In this document: positions 55,315 to 64,000 of the stretch, in pieces
Layout: the number at the start of each line of letters is the position of its first letter
Numbering within the stretch: position 1 is the stretch's first letter
Source of the DNA: Clostridia bacterium
Lineage (GTDB): Bacteria > Bacillota > Clostridia > TANB77 > CAG-508
Length of the DNA stretch: 64,000 nt
Reading direction: 5' to 3'
NCBI GenBank assembly: GCA_017626365.1
Contig: JAGAIV010000040.1
Location: forward strand, 124,001 to 188,000
Notes under the pieces: generated by a model
What the model saw: only the letters and a program-made list of their open reading frames with translations
What the model was told of the DNA's origin: nothing
Databases searched by the model: none
Position numbers and translations under genes: made by a program

Positions 55315-55892
55315 TGGAGATAGAAAAAATAAAAAAAGCAAATACCAAAATAATTGGAAAAGAAATTATATATTATGAATCAATTGCATCTACACAAAAA
55401 GAGGCTAAAGCAAAACTTAAAGAAAACAGTATTAAAAATGGTACTATTATTATTGCAGGAAACCAAACTGGTGGAATAGGAACGAAAGGAAGAACATGGT
55501 ATACGAATAAAGAAGAAAACATTACAATGACTATTGTTTTATATCCAAAGTGTAGCATTCATCAATTAGAAGGAATAACCATACAAATCGCAAAAGCAAT
55601 GAAAGATGCAATCAAAGATTTATATAACATTTCTTTACAAATAAAATATCCCAATGACTTATTGCTAAATGGAAAAAAGATAGGCGGAATATTAACAGAG
55701 TCAGCAACGACTAAAGGAGATGTAACTCATTTATTAATTGGGATTGGATTTAATGTAAATCAAACGAGTTTTCCAAAAGAAATTGAAACAATTGCTACAT
55801 CTTTAAAAAAAGAGATGAAAAAAGAATATACAAAAGAAGATATTATTATCAAATTTATAGAAAAATTAGAAGAAGAAATTAAAGTAAAATAA
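55314..55892 (+). CDS. birA: Biotin--[acetyl-CoA-carboxylase] ligase, BirA without DNA-binding domain
   Basis: 192 aa. Contains GNQTGGIGTKGRTWYTNK (biotin/ATP loop, usually GRGRxGR), LQIKYPNDLLLNGKKIGGILTE with the catalytic Lys of KYPND. The N-terminal helix-turn-helix of bifunctional BirA is absent, so it should only biotinylate. Its target AccB is encoded 3.1 kb downstream. ATG overlaps the previous stop by one base. Confidence 0.9.
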   Translation: MEIEKIKKANTKIIGKEIIYYESIASTQKEAKAKLKENSIKNGTIIIAGNQTGGIGTKGRTWYTNKEENITMTIVLYPKCSIHQLEGITIQIAKAMKDAIKDLYNISLQIKYPNDLLLNGKKIGGILTESATTKGDVTHLLIGIGFNVNQTSFPKEIETIATSLKKEMKKEYTKEDIIIKFIEKLEEEIKVK

Positions 55893-55936
55893 ATAAGAAA
55901 ACACCTTAAAATAAATAAGGTGTTTTCTTATTTATT
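55891..55936 (+). terminator. Terminator after birA
   Basis: An 18-bp perfect stem (55891-55908 with 55916-55933), 7-base loop, with a T-rich 3' arm. Its last pairs include the birA stop. Confidence 0.85.
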
Positions 55937-55944
55937 TTATAAAA

Positions 55945-55958
55945 TCTGACTGGTCAGA
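55945..55958. promoter_or_regulatory. Candidate operator of the fatty-acid operon
   Basis: TCTGAC-TG-GTCAGA, a palindrome with perfect 6-base arms, about 75 bases upstream of fabD. TGACnnGTCA-type sites are common for TetR-family regulators; it does not look like the FapR or FabT sites. Regulator not in the window. Confidence 0.45.
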
Positions 55959-56031
55959 CTAATAGATAAAGATAGGTAAAATGATATATAAATAAGAAAG
56001 GAAAAAATTAACTTTTAAAAGGGAGGAAAAA

Positions 56032-56967
56032 ATGAAAATTGCCTTTTTATTTCCAGGCCAAGGTTCGCAAACTGTTGGAATGGGAAAAGAAATATATGAT
56101 AGCTATCAAGAAGCAAGAGATATCTATGAAAAAGCAAGTAAGATATTACAAAAAGATATTGCTAAACTTTGTTTCGAATCGGAGCAAGAAGAATTAAATA
56201 AAACAGAAAATGCACAAATTGCAATATTAGTAACTTCTCTTGCTATTCTAGAAGTATTAAAGAAAAAAGGAATAAAAGCAGATATTTGTACAGGTCTTAG
56301 TTTAGGAGAATATACAGCACTTATTTATAGTGGCTATTTAAATTTTGAAGAGGGAATTAGGTTAATTCAAAAAAGAGGATATTACATGGGAAATGAAATC
56401 CCAAATGAAAAATTTAAAATGGTAGCAGTAATGGGGTTAGAAAGTTCTACAATAGAAAATGTATGCAAAAATTTTGAAGCACAAGGAAAATTTGTAGTTC
56501 CGGCAAATTATAATTATTCTGGCCAAACTGTTATTTCTGGTAATGAAGATGCAGTAGAAGAGGCAAAAGTAGAACTACAAAAACAAGGAGCTAAAAAATT
56601 AGTAGATTTAAAAACCAGTGGACCATTTCATACAAAAAAATTAGAAACTGCAAAAGCAAAATTTGCATTAGAACTTGCAAAAGTGAATTTTAACAAAGGA
56701 GAAATTCTTGTTATAAAAAATGCAGATGGTAGTTTTTATAAAGTAGAAGATAATATTAGAGATATTTTAGAAAATCATATGGTAAATCCAGTTCGATTTG
56801 ATAAAACAATTCAAAAAATGCAAGAAGAAAATATTGATATATATGTAGAAGTGGGACCAGGAAAAGCTTTATCTAGTTTTGTTAAAAAAGAAAATAAAGA
56901 AGCAAATACAATTAATATTTGCAATATGGAAACTTTACAAAATGCATTAGAAATTCTAAAACCATAA
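56032..56967 (+). CDS. fabD: Malonyl-CoA:ACP transacylase
   Basis: 311 aa. FPGQGSQ at 7-13, active Ser90 in GLSLGEY, and the catalytic His in SGPFHTKKL (about 203). Loads malonyl onto ACP. First gene of the fab/acc operon, AGGGAGG before ATG. Confidence 0.95.
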   Translation: MKIAFLFPGQGSQTVGMGKEIYDSYQEARDIYEKASKILQKDIAKLCFESEQEELNKTENAQIAILVTSLAILEVLKKKGIKADICTGLSLGEYTALIYSGYLNFEEGIRLIQKRGYYMGNEIPNEKFKMVAVMGLESSTIENVCKNFEAQGKFVVPANYNYSGQTVISGNEDAVEEAKVELQKQGAKKLVDLKTSGPFHTKKLETAKAKFALELAKVNFNKGEILVIKNADGSFYKVEDNIRDILENHMVNPVRFDKTIQKMQEENIDIYVEVGPGKALSSFVKKENKEANTINICNMETLQNALEILKP

Positions 56968-56983
56968 GGAAAGGAAGAAGAAA

Positions 56984-57724
56984 ATGGAAGAAAGAAAAGT
57001 TGCTCTTATTACAGGAGGAGCAAGAGGAATTGGAAAAGAAATTGCAAAAGAGTTTGCAAAAAATGGATATGATTTAGTAATTAACTATGTATCAGATAAT
57101 ACAGACACAAAAAAAATACAACAAGAATTTGAAAATTTTGAAACGAAATTATGCCTTATAAAAGCAGATGTATCTAATTTTACATCTTGTGAAGAAATGG
57201 TAAAAAAAGCAATTGAAACTTTCGGAAAAATTGATGTATTAGTTAATAATGCAGGAATTACTAAAGATAATTTATTAATGAGAATGAAAGAAGAAGAATT
57301 TGATAGAGTTATCGAAATCAATTTAAAAGGAACTTTTAATGTAACAAAACAAGTCATTCCATATATGATAAAAAAGCGTGAAGGAAGTATTATTAATGTT
57401 TCATCAGTTGTAGGTGTTTGTGGAAATGCTGGGCAATGCAATTATTCTGCTTCAAAAGCAGGAATTATTGGTTTTACGAAATCTCTAGCAAAAGAATTAG
57501 CAAGTAGAAATATTCGTGTAAATGCAGTAGCCCCAGGTTTTATTGCAACCGATATGACAGAAGTATTATCAGACGCTGTTAAAGAAAATATTAATTCACA
57601 AATTCCATTAAAAAGAATGGGAGAAGCATCGGAAGTTGCAAAAGTTGTAAAGTTTTTAGCAAGTGAAGATGCAAGCTATATTACAGGTCAAGTCATCAAT
57701 ATTGACGGCGGAATGGTAATGTAA
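56984..57724 (+). CDS. fabG: 3-oxoacyl-ACP reductase
   Basis: 246 aa SDR enzyme. Cofactor motif GGARGIGK (11-18), NNAG (88-91), catalytic Ser141, Tyr154, Lys158. Reduces beta-ketoacyl-ACP with NADPH. 16 bases after fabD. Confidence 0.95.
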   Translation: MEERKVALITGGARGIGKEIAKEFAKNGYDLVINYVSDNTDTKKIQQEFENFETKLCLIKADVSNFTSCEEMVKKAIETFGKIDVLVNNAGITKDNLLMRMKEEEFDRVIEINLKGTFNVTKQVIPYMIKKREGSIINVSSVVGVCGNAGQCNYSASKAGIIGFTKSLAKELASRNIRVNAVAPGFIATDMTEVLSDAVKENINSQIPLKRMGEASEVAKVVKFLASEDASYITGQVINIDGGMVM

Positions 57725-57747
57725 AATAAAAAGAAAGGAAAAGGAAA

Positions 57748-58986
57748 ATGGAAAGAAGAGTTGTTATTACAGGATTAGGAGCGATTACTCCAATAGGAAA
57801 TAATGTGAAAGGATTTTGGAAAGGAATTAAAGAAGGAAAATGTGGAATTAATGAAATTACTCATTTTGATACAACAGATTTTAAAGTAAAATTAGCAGCA
57901 GAAATAAAAGAATATGATCCAGAAGAATATTTAGATAAAAAGCAAGCAAAGCGTTTAGATAAATTTTCACAATATGCCGTGATTGCTGCAAAAGAAGCAT
58001 TTAAAGATAGTGGAATAACTCCAGAAAATACAGATATGAAAAAAGTAGGAGTTGTTGTAAGTTCAGGAATTGGTGGATTAAGTACCATTGAAGAACAATG
58101 CCATAACTATTTTGAAAAAGGAGCAGAAAGAGTAGCACCTATGTATATACCAGCATCTATTTGTAATATGGCAGCCGGAAATGTTGCAATTGAAACAGGA
58201 GCAAAAGGAGAGTCTTTTTCTGTTGTAACTGCTTGTGCTAGTGCAACTCATTCTATTGGGGAAAGCTACCGATTAATTAAACATGGTTATGAAGATGTTA
58301 TGATAACAGGAGGAACAGAGGCTTCTATTACACCAACAGGAATTGCTGGATTTATGAATATTAAAGCATTATCACAAAGTACAGACCCTTTAAGAGCAAG
58401 TATTCCATTTGATAAAGAAAGAAATGGATTTGTAATGGGAGAAGGTTCAGGAATTTTAATATTAGAAGAATTAGAACATGCCAAAAATAGAAATGCAACA
58501 ATATATGCAGAAGTGGTAGGATATGGTGCTAGTTCAGATGCTTATCATATCACTTCACCTTCACCAGATGGAGAGGGCGGAGCAAGAGCAATGTTAAAAG
58601 CAATCGAAGATGCAGGAATTACACCAGAACAAGTAGATTATATCAATGCTCATGGAACATCAACACATTTAAATGATTCTTGCGAAACGATGGCAATTAA
58701 AGGAGCTCTTGGAGAAGCTGCAAATAAAGTAATGGTAAGTTCTACAAAAGGACATACAGGTCATTTATTAGGAGCAGCAGGAGCAGTAGAAGCAATCGCC
58801 TGTGTAAAAGCATTACAAGAAGGGTTTGTTCCTGCAACAATTGGTTATAAAGTGCCTGATGAAGAATGTGATTTAGATGTTGTACCAAATGAAGGAAGAA
58901 ACAAAGAGATTCAATATGCGATGTCAAATTCCCTAGGATTTGGTGGTCACAATAGTTCAATTCTATTAAAAAAATATGAAGAATAG
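57748..58986 (+). CDS. fabF: 3-oxoacyl-ACP synthase II
   Basis: 412 aa. Catalytic Cys163 in TACASA, His pair in AHGTSTHLND and KGHTGHLLGA, C-terminal NSLGFGGHN. Condenses acyl-ACP with malonyl-ACP. It is the only condensing enzyme in the cluster; FabH is absent from the window. Confidence 0.95.
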   Translation: MERRVVITGLGAITPIGNNVKGFWKGIKEGKCGINEITHFDTTDFKVKLAAEIKEYDPEEYLDKKQAKRLDKFSQYAVIAAKEAFKDSGITPENTDMKKVGVVVSSGIGGLSTIEEQCHNYFEKGAERVAPMYIPASICNMAAGNVAIETGAKGESFSVVTACASATHSIGESYRLIKHGYEDVMITGGTEASITPTGIAGFMNIKALSQSTDPLRASIPFDKERNGFVMGEGSGILILEELEHAKNRNATIYAEVVGYGASSDAYHITSPSPDGEGGARAMLKAIEDAGITPEQVDYINAHGTSTHLNDSCETMAIKGALGEAANKVMVSSTKGHTGHLLGAAGAVEAIACVKALQEGFVPATIGYKVPDEECDLDVVPNEGRNKEIQYAMSNSLGFGGHNSSILLKKYEE

Positions 58987-59001
58987 AAAGGAAATAAAAA
59001 T

Positions 59002-59463
59002 ATGAATTATGAAGATATAAAAAAATTAATGGATGATATGGGTGAATCTAAAATTGATGCTTTAGAGATTGAATTTCCAGAAGGAATGAAAATTAGTATG
59101 AAAAAAAGTGGAAATTCATCTAATAAAAATGTAGAATCAGTACCTGTTTCTACACACCAAGAAATACAAAATATAGTAGTACAAGAAAATAAAACAAACT
59201 CATCACAACAAGAAGACTTACAAGAAAATTTAAAAATTGTTACATCTCCAATGGTAGGAACTTTTTATGAAGCATCTTCACCAAAACAACCAGCACTTGT
59301 TAAGGTAGGAGACAAGGTAAAAAAAGGTGATGTATTATGCATTATTGAAGCAATGAAATTAATGAATGAAATTGAATCTGAATATGATGGAGAAATTGTA
59401 GAAATTTGTGTACAAAATGAAGAAATGGTAGACTTCGGAAAGCCATTATTTAAAATAAAATAA
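59002..59463 (+). CDS. accB: Acetyl-CoA carboxylase biotin carboxyl carrier protein
   Basis: 153 aa. A Ser/Asn/Gln-rich linker joins an N-terminal segment to the biotinyl domain with EAMKLM; biotin attaches to Lys119. Substrate of the ligase at 55314. Confidence 0.95.
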   Translation: MNYEDIKKLMDDMGESKIDALEIEFPEGMKISMKKSGNSSNKNVESVPVSTHQEIQNIVVQENKTNSSQQEDLQENLKIVTSPMVGTFYEASSPKQPALVKVGDKVKKGDVLCIIEAMKLMNEIESEYDGEIVEICVQNEEMVDFGKPLFKIK

Positions 59464-59474
59464 GGAGAAATAAA

Positions 59475-59900
59475 ATGTTAGATATTAATCAAATTATGGA
59501 AGTAATTCCACAAAGAGCCCCATTTTTAATGATTGATAGAGTAGAAGAATTAACACCAGGAGAGTCTTGCGTAGCCTATAAAAATGTATGTATTAATGAA
59601 CCACACTTTGCAGGGCATTTTCCAGGTCAACCTATTATGCCGGGAGTGCTAATTGTGGAAGCATTGGCACAAACTGGTGCTATGGCAATCTTAAGTTTAG
59701 AAGAAAATAAAGGAAAAAATGCTTTATTTGGAGGAATTGATAAACTACGTTTCAAAAAACAAGTTGTACCAGGAGATACTTTGAAACTAGAAGTAAAAAT
59801 TATAAAACAAAAAGGGCCAATTGGAGTAGGAGAAGCGATTGCAAGTGTTAATGGTACAGTAGCTGCTAAAGGAGAATTAACATTTGCTATCGTATCTTAA
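59475..59900 (+). CDS. fabZ: 3-hydroxyacyl-ACP dehydratase
   Basis: 141 aa hot-dog fold. Catalytic His48 ([11 protein letters not shown]) and Glu62. Dehydrates beta-hydroxyacyl-ACP. Placed between accB and accC as in many Firmicutes. Confidence 0.95.
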   Translation: MLDINQIMEVIPQRAPFLMIDRVEELTPGESCVAYKNVCINEPHFAGHFPGQPIMPGVLIVEALAQTGAMAILSLEENKGKNALFGGIDKLRFKKQVVPGDTLKLEVKIIKQKGPIGVGEAIASVNGTVAAKGELTFAIVS

Positions 59901-59936
59901 AGAATATATATTTTACAAGAAAGGAAGCATAAAAAC

Positions 59937-61280
59937 ATGCTAAAAAAAGTATTAATTGCCAACAGAGGAGAAATTGCAGTTCGTATTATTCGAGCATGTC
60001 GTGAGATGGGAATTAGAACAGTTGCTATTTATTCAGAAGCAGATAAAACTGCATTACATAAAAGTTTAGCAGATGAAGCAGTATGCATAGGTCCTGCACC
60101 TTCTAATAAAAGTTATTTAAACATAAAAGCAATTATAGAAGCTGCTTGCTTAACTGGATGTGATAGTATCCATCCAGGATTTGGTTTTTTATCCGAAAAT
60201 AGTAAATTTGCAAAAATTTGTGAAGAAATTGGATTGAAATTTATTGGACCAGATTACCAGATGATTGATTTAATGGGAAATAAATCAAAAGCAAAACAAA
60301 CTATGAAAGAAGCAGGAGTTCCCGTTGTACCAGGTTCTGATGGATTAGTAGAAAAAGTAGCAAAAGCAGTAGAAATTGCAAATAAAATAAAATACCCTGT
60401 TATGCTAAAGGCATCTGCTGGTGGCGGAGGAAAAGGAATTCGTATTGCTCATAATGATACGGAACTAATAAAAATATATGATTTAGTAAAGCAAGAAGCA
60501 AAGAATTCATTTAATGATGATAGTGTTTATTTGGAGAAATTTATTGAAAATCCACGCCATGTGGAAATACAAATATTAGCAGATGAGCATGGAAATGCAG
60601 TTCATTTAGGAGAACGTGATTGTACTGTACAAAGAAGAAATCAAAAAGTATTAGAAGAAAGCCCATCAGGTGCAATAGATGAAAAACTAAGAAAAAAGAT
60701 GGGAGAAATTGAAGTAAATGCTGTTAAAAGAATTGGATATACCAATGCAGGAACCATTGAGTTTTTAGTAGATAAACATGGAGATTTCTATTTCATGGAA
60801 ATGAATACAAGACTACAAGTAGAGCATCCAATCACAGAAATGGTAACAGGAATTGATATTGTAAAAGAACAAATACGAATTGCAGGAGGAGAGAAACTAT
60901 CTGTTACGCAAAAACAAATTGGAGTAAATGGTCATAGTTTAGAAGCAAGAGTAAATGCAGAAAATCCAAATAAAAATTTTATGCCATGTCCAGGAACCAT
61001 TACAGGATTACATTTACCAGGAGGAAATGGAATTAGAGTAGATACTGCTATTTACCAAGGTTATACTATTCCTATGAATTATGATTCTATGATTGCTAAA
61101 ATTATTGTATATGGAAAAACAAGAGAAGAGTCTATAAAAAAAATGAAAAGTGCTCTTGCAGAATTAGTTATTGAAGGAATTACCACCAATATTGATTTCC
61201 TATTACAGATATTAGAAAATGAGAACTTTATTAACAATCAATATGATACTTCTTTTATTACAAAAGAGTTTCAGATGTAA
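59937..61280 (+). CDS. accC: Biotin carboxylase subunit of acetyl-CoA carboxylase
   Basis: 447 aa ATP-grasp enzyme. KVLIANRGEIAVRIIRACRE start, glycine loop ASAGGGGKGIR, and EMNTRLQVEHPITEM. Carboxylates biotin on AccB. CGA and CGT are used here as arginine in conserved positions, but not CGG. Confidence 0.96.
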   Translation: MLKKVLIANRGEIAVRIIRACREMGIRTVAIYSEADKTALHKSLADEAVCIGPAPSNKSYLNIKAIIEAACLTGCDSIHPGFGFLSENSKFAKICEEIGLKFIGPDYQMIDLMGNKSKAKQTMKEAGVPVVPGSDGLVEKVAKAVEIANKIKYPVMLKASAGGGGKGIRIAHNDTELIKIYDLVKQEAKNSFNDDSVYLEKFIENPRHVEIQILADEHGNAVHLGERDCTVQRRNQKVLEESPSGAIDEKLRKKMGEIEVNAVKRIGYTNAGTIEFLVDKHGDFYFMEMNTRLQVEHPITEMVTGIDIVKEQIRIAGGEKLSVTQKQIGVNGHSLEARVNAENPNKNFMPCPGTITGLHLPGGNGIRVDTAIYQGYTIPMNYDSMIAKIIVYGKTREESIKKMKSALAELVIEGITTNIDFLLQILENENFINNQYDTSFITKEFQM

Positions 61281-61292
61281 GGAGGAAAAATA

Positions 61293-62147
61293 ATGGTTAT
61301 AGATCAAATTCGAAAGGTAAACAAAAAAGAAGAACAAATCCCAAATCGCAGTGCTAGTGATATGTTAGTGGGAAAATGGGTAAAATGTGATGCTTGTGGA
61401 GAGATTATTTATAAAGAAGAATTTCATGAAAATTTAGGAGTATGTTTCAATTGCGGAAAACATTTTAGACTTTCTGCAAGACGTAGAATAAAGCAAATTG
61501 CAGATGAAGGAAGTTTTGAAGAAATCGCAAAAGGAATTAAAACAAAAGACCCCTTGCAATTTGAAGGATATGTTAAAAAATTAGAACAACTAGAAGAAAA
61601 GACACAAATTGAAGAAGCAGTTACAACTGGAATTTGTAAAATTAATGGAGAAAAAACGGTAATTGCTGTTATGGATGGAAATTTCCTAATGGGAAGTATG
61701 GGGAGTGCAGTAGGAGAAAAAATAACAATTGCTATTGAAGAAGCAATAAAACAAAAATTGCCAATTGTTATATTTTGTGTTTCTGGTGGTGCAAGAATGC
61801 AAGAAGGAATCATATCTCTTATGCAAATGGCAAAAACATCAAGCGCAATTGCAAAATTAAATGAAGAAGGATTATTATATATATCTGTTTTAACAGACCC
61901 AACAACAGGTGGAGTAACAGCAAGTTTTGCAATGCTAGGAGATATTATTTTGGCAGAACCTAATGCCTTAATTGGATTTGCAGGACCAAGAGTGATTGAA
62001 CAAACCATAGGACAAAAATTGCCAGAAGGATTTCAAAAATCTGAATTTTTATTAGAACATGGATTTATTGATAAGATAGTAGAAAGAAAAGATATGAAAG
62101 AGACACTATCACAAATTATAAAATGGCATACTAGTGAAAGGAAGTGA
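61293..62147 (+). CDS. accD: Acetyl-CoA carboxylase carboxyltransferase subunit beta
   Basis: 284 aa. N-terminal zinc finger with Cys 32, 35, 51 and 54, then the crotonase-like carboxyltransferase with [22 protein letters not shown] and [14 protein letters not shown]. Pairs with AccA. Its stop overlaps the accA ribosome site. Confidence 0.96.
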   Translation: MVIDQIRKVNKKEEQIPNRSASDMLVGKWVKCDACGEIIYKEEFHENLGVCFNCGKHFRLSARRRIKQIADEGSFEEIAKGIKTKDPLQFEGYVKKLEQLEEKTQIEEAVTTGICKINGEKTVIAVMDGNFLMGSMGSAVGEKITIAIEEAIKQKLPIVIFCVSGGARMQEGIISLMQMAKTSSAIAKLNEEGLLYISVLTDPTTGGVTASFAMLGDIILAEPNALIGFAGPRVIEQTIGQKLPEGFQKSEFLLEHGFIDKIVERKDMKETLSQIIKWHTSERK

Positions 62148-62151
62148 GAAA

Positions 62152-62948
62152 ATGGCAAAAGTATCTGCTTGGGATAGAGTTGTTTTAGCAAGAAAAGCAA
62201 CTAGACCAAAAGCCAGTGACTATATAGAAGCAATTACAGATGATTTTCTAGAACTACACGGAGATAGACTTTTTGGAGATGACAAATCTATTATTGGTGG
62301 AATTGGTACAATTGAAAATCATGTTGTAACAATTATTGGACAACAAAAAGGAAAAAATACTAAAGAAAATATGGAATGTAACTTTGGAATGACAAATCCA
62401 GAAGGATACAGAAAAGCATTACGCTTAATGAAACAAGCAGAAAAATTTCGGAAGACCTGTGATTACTTTTATAGATACTCCTGGAGCATATCCAGGAATG
62501 GGAGCAGAGGAAAGAGGACAACGGAGAAGCAATTGCAAGAAATTTGATGGAAATGGCAAACTTAAAAGTACCAGTTATTTGTGTAGTTATTGGAGAAGGG
62601 TCAAGTGGAGGCGCACTTGCACTTGGCGTAGCAGACAAGATAATTATGCTAGAAAATGCTGTTTATTCTATTCTTTCACCAGAAGGGTTTGCATCAATTT
62701 TATATAAAGATGCAAGCAAAAATAAAGAGGCAGCAGAAGCAATGAAACTAACAGCAAAAGACTTGAAAGATTTTGAAGTAATTGATACGATTATAAAAGA
62801 ACCTAAAAGTGGAATTGAAGAAGGATTCGAAGAGGTTACAAATAAATTAAAAAAAGAGATTTTAAAATGGATAAAAGAATTAGAAAAAATTTCTGAAGAA
62901 GAACGATTACAAAATCGTTATGAAAAATATAGAAAAATAGGAAGGTAG
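62152..62948 (+). CDS. accA: Acetyl-CoA carboxylase carboxyltransferase subunit alpha, recoded at two CGGs
   Basis: ATG 62152 behind AAAGGAAGTG. In-frame CGG at 62449-62451 (TTT CGG AAG) and 62522-62524 (CAA CGG AGA) break the frame. Skipping each C restores [19 protein letters not shown] (Gly100), and [17 protein letters not shown] (Gly124), both the core of the carboxyltransferase active site. The rest ([15 protein letters not shown]) is intact. Rebuilt length 264 aa, within the range for Firmicute AccA. As its partner AccD and the whole operon are intact and the enzyme is normally essential, both shifts must be efficient if the sequence is right. Confidence 0.92.
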
Positions 62949-62957
62949 GAAAAAGAA

Positions 62958-63728
62958 ATGATATTACAAGGAAAGAAAATTTTAATTATGGGAATTAGAA
63001 ACAAATGGAGTATTGCTTGGGGAGTTGCACAAGCAGTAACAAATCAAGGAGGAGAAGTAATTTTTACTCATCATCCAATGGAAAATATGGAAAAATTACA
63101 CTCATTACTTTCAGAAATTCCAGGGGCAAAAACATACCCATGTGATGCAGCATCTGATGAAAGTATTCAAGAAGCATTAAAGTTAGTAAAACAAAATCAC
63201 GGAAAAATTGATGGAATATTACACTGTATTGCACATGCTAATACAGATGATTTAAGAAATGATTTCATTAAAACATCCAGAGAAGGATTTGCACATGCAT
63301 CTGATGTAAGTGCTTATTCACTAGTTGCAACGGCAAGACTTGCAAAAGAAGAAGACTTATTAAATGAAAATGCAAGTATTGTTGCTCTTACATACTTTGG
63401 TTCTGAAAAAGTAATGGAAGGATACAATGTAATGGGAGTTGCAAAAGCAGCTCTAGAAGCAAGTATTCGTTATCTATCAAAAGATTTAGGAGTAGATGGA
63501 ATTCGTATTAATGCTATTTCAGCAGGACCAATAAAAACACTTTCAGCAAAAGGAATTAAAGACTTTGGAAGTATTTTAGATATTGTAGAACAAAGAGCAC
63601 CATTAAAAAAGAATGTAACGCAAGTAGAAGTAGGAAATGTAGCAGCATTCTTATTTAGCTCATTATCTTCTGCTATAACAGGAGAAGTAATTCATGCCGA
63701 CAATGGATTTTCTATTACAGGAGCATAA
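62958..63728 (+). CDS. fabI: Enoyl-ACP reductase FabI
   Basis: 256 aa. KILIMGIRNKWSIAWGVA cofactor region, and catalytic Tyr156 and Lys163 in YNVMGVAK, the FabI spacing (Tyr-x6-Lys). Last step of each elongation cycle. FabI here, where many Clostridia use FabK. Last gene of the operon. Confidence 0.95.
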   Translation: MILQGKKILIMGIRNKWSIAWGVAQAVTNQGGEVIFTHHPMENMEKLHSLLSEIPGAKTYPCDAASDESIQEALKLVKQNHGKIDGILHCIAHANTDDLRNDFIKTSREGFAHASDVSAYSLVATARLAKEEDLLNENASIVALTYFGSEKVMEGYNVMGVAKAALEASIRYLSKDLGVDGIRINAISAGPIKTLSAKGIKDFGSILDIVEQRAPLKKNVTQVEVGNVAAFLFSSLSSAITGEVIHADNGFSITGA

Positions 63729-63807
63729 TAATGCAGTAAAATCATCTTGTAAAAAAATATAATCTATGCTAATATAATAACATCATACAACAAAAAGAGG
63801 GAAAATA

Positions 63808-64000
63808 ATGCCAGAGCCAATTGAAATAACAAATATGAAGAATAATAGTAGTAATAGAGAATATGTATTAAAAACAGTGAAAGAAAATGGAAAATTATTA
63901 GAGTTTGCAGATGATAATTTAAAAAATGATAGAGAAATTGTTTTTGAAGCAGTAAAAAATAATCCTGAAAGTTTGGAATTTGCAAGTGATAATTTAAAAG
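63808..64000 (+). CDS. DUF4116 repeat protein, N-terminal part (cut by window end)
   Basis: 64 codons from ATG 63808 (AGAGGG upstream). After MPEPIEITNMKNN the sequence repeats a leucine-rich helical unit of about 26 residues (VLKTVKENGKLLEFADDNLK, then a related VFEAVKNNPESLEFASDNLK), typical of DUF4116. Function unknown. A TATAAT lies about 40 bases upstream. Confidence 0.75.
   Translation, partial: MPEPIEITNMKNNSSNREYVLKTVKENGKLLEFADDNLKNDREIVFEAVKNNPESLEFASDNLK

Overview
The window is AT-rich DNA, densely packed with genes, from a spore-forming Clostridia-like Firmicute. The evidence is a GerA-family germination operon, spoIVA, gerW, WhiA, RqcP, ClpC/McsB, AGGAGG-type ribosome sites and TTGACA/TATAAT promoters. 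It looks like an uncultured gut-type lineage, but that placement is inference. There is no rRNA, no CRISPR array and no intact mobile element.

The main observation concerns the codon CGG. Reading the genes in frame, I found ten in-frame CGG codons in the window. All ten sit where a conserved gene breaks out of frame, and all ten are repaired the same way: skip the C and read the next three bases as glycine (GGA or GGT). The sites are in truA (2), nrnA (1), a small two-TM gene behind the ger operon (1), a yetF-like gene (1), a GLUG-repeat surface protein (2), a cell-wall amidase (1) and accA (2). I found no CGG used as arginine, although CGG occurs roughly ninety times out of frame in coding DNA, and CGA, CGT, CGC and AGA serve normally as arginine. 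This suggests a bacterial chromosome in which CGG is unassigned and read by +1 frameshifting, or as a quadruplet CGGN = Gly. It resembles the AGG/CCC frameshifts of Perkinsus mitochondrial cox1. I annotate the affected genes as recoded CDSs, not pseudogenes.

Layout. 1-10.7 kb: mcsB end, clpC, a CDF transporter (probably Mn), an Rpn-family nuclease, small unknown genes, and addA without addB. 10.7-20.6 kb: prmC, whiA, hemW, truA, a Cys-rich DUF2651 protein, a phosphoesterase, rqcP, an HTH membrane protein and dnaE. 20.6-24.1 kb: a two-component system, DUF2953 and gerW. 24.2-31.9 kb: the rimP-nusA-rnpM-ylxQ-infB-rbfA-nrnA-truB translation/transcription cluster, with a small palindromic repeat family in its gaps. 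31.9-38.1 kb, mainly minus strand: gerA-gerB-gerC plus the recoded two-TM gene, and spoIVA. 38.2-43.8 kb: glmU, a PF04020 membrane protein, yetF-DUF4363, and dapA-HD-dapB. 43.9-55.3 kb: two prepilin-like surface proteins, alaS (short form), a HIT protein, a sortase, tRNA-His and tRNA-Gln, a flippase-like membrane protein, an amidase with dockerin repeats, and an anchored surface protein. 55.3-63.7 kb: birA, then a type II fatty-acid operon fabD-fabG-fabF-accB-fabZ-accC-accD-accA-fabI. The window ends inside a DUF4116 repeat gene.

Genes fall into functional blocks: protein quality control (mcsB-clpC), translation (infB cluster, truA, truB, alaS, rqcP), sporulation and germination, lysine/peptidoglycan precursor supply (dapA/dapB, glmU), cell surface, and lipid synthesis. 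Biotin ligase lies just upstream of its target accB. The recoding touches several of these blocks, including acetyl-CoA carboxylase, so if it is real it must be efficient.
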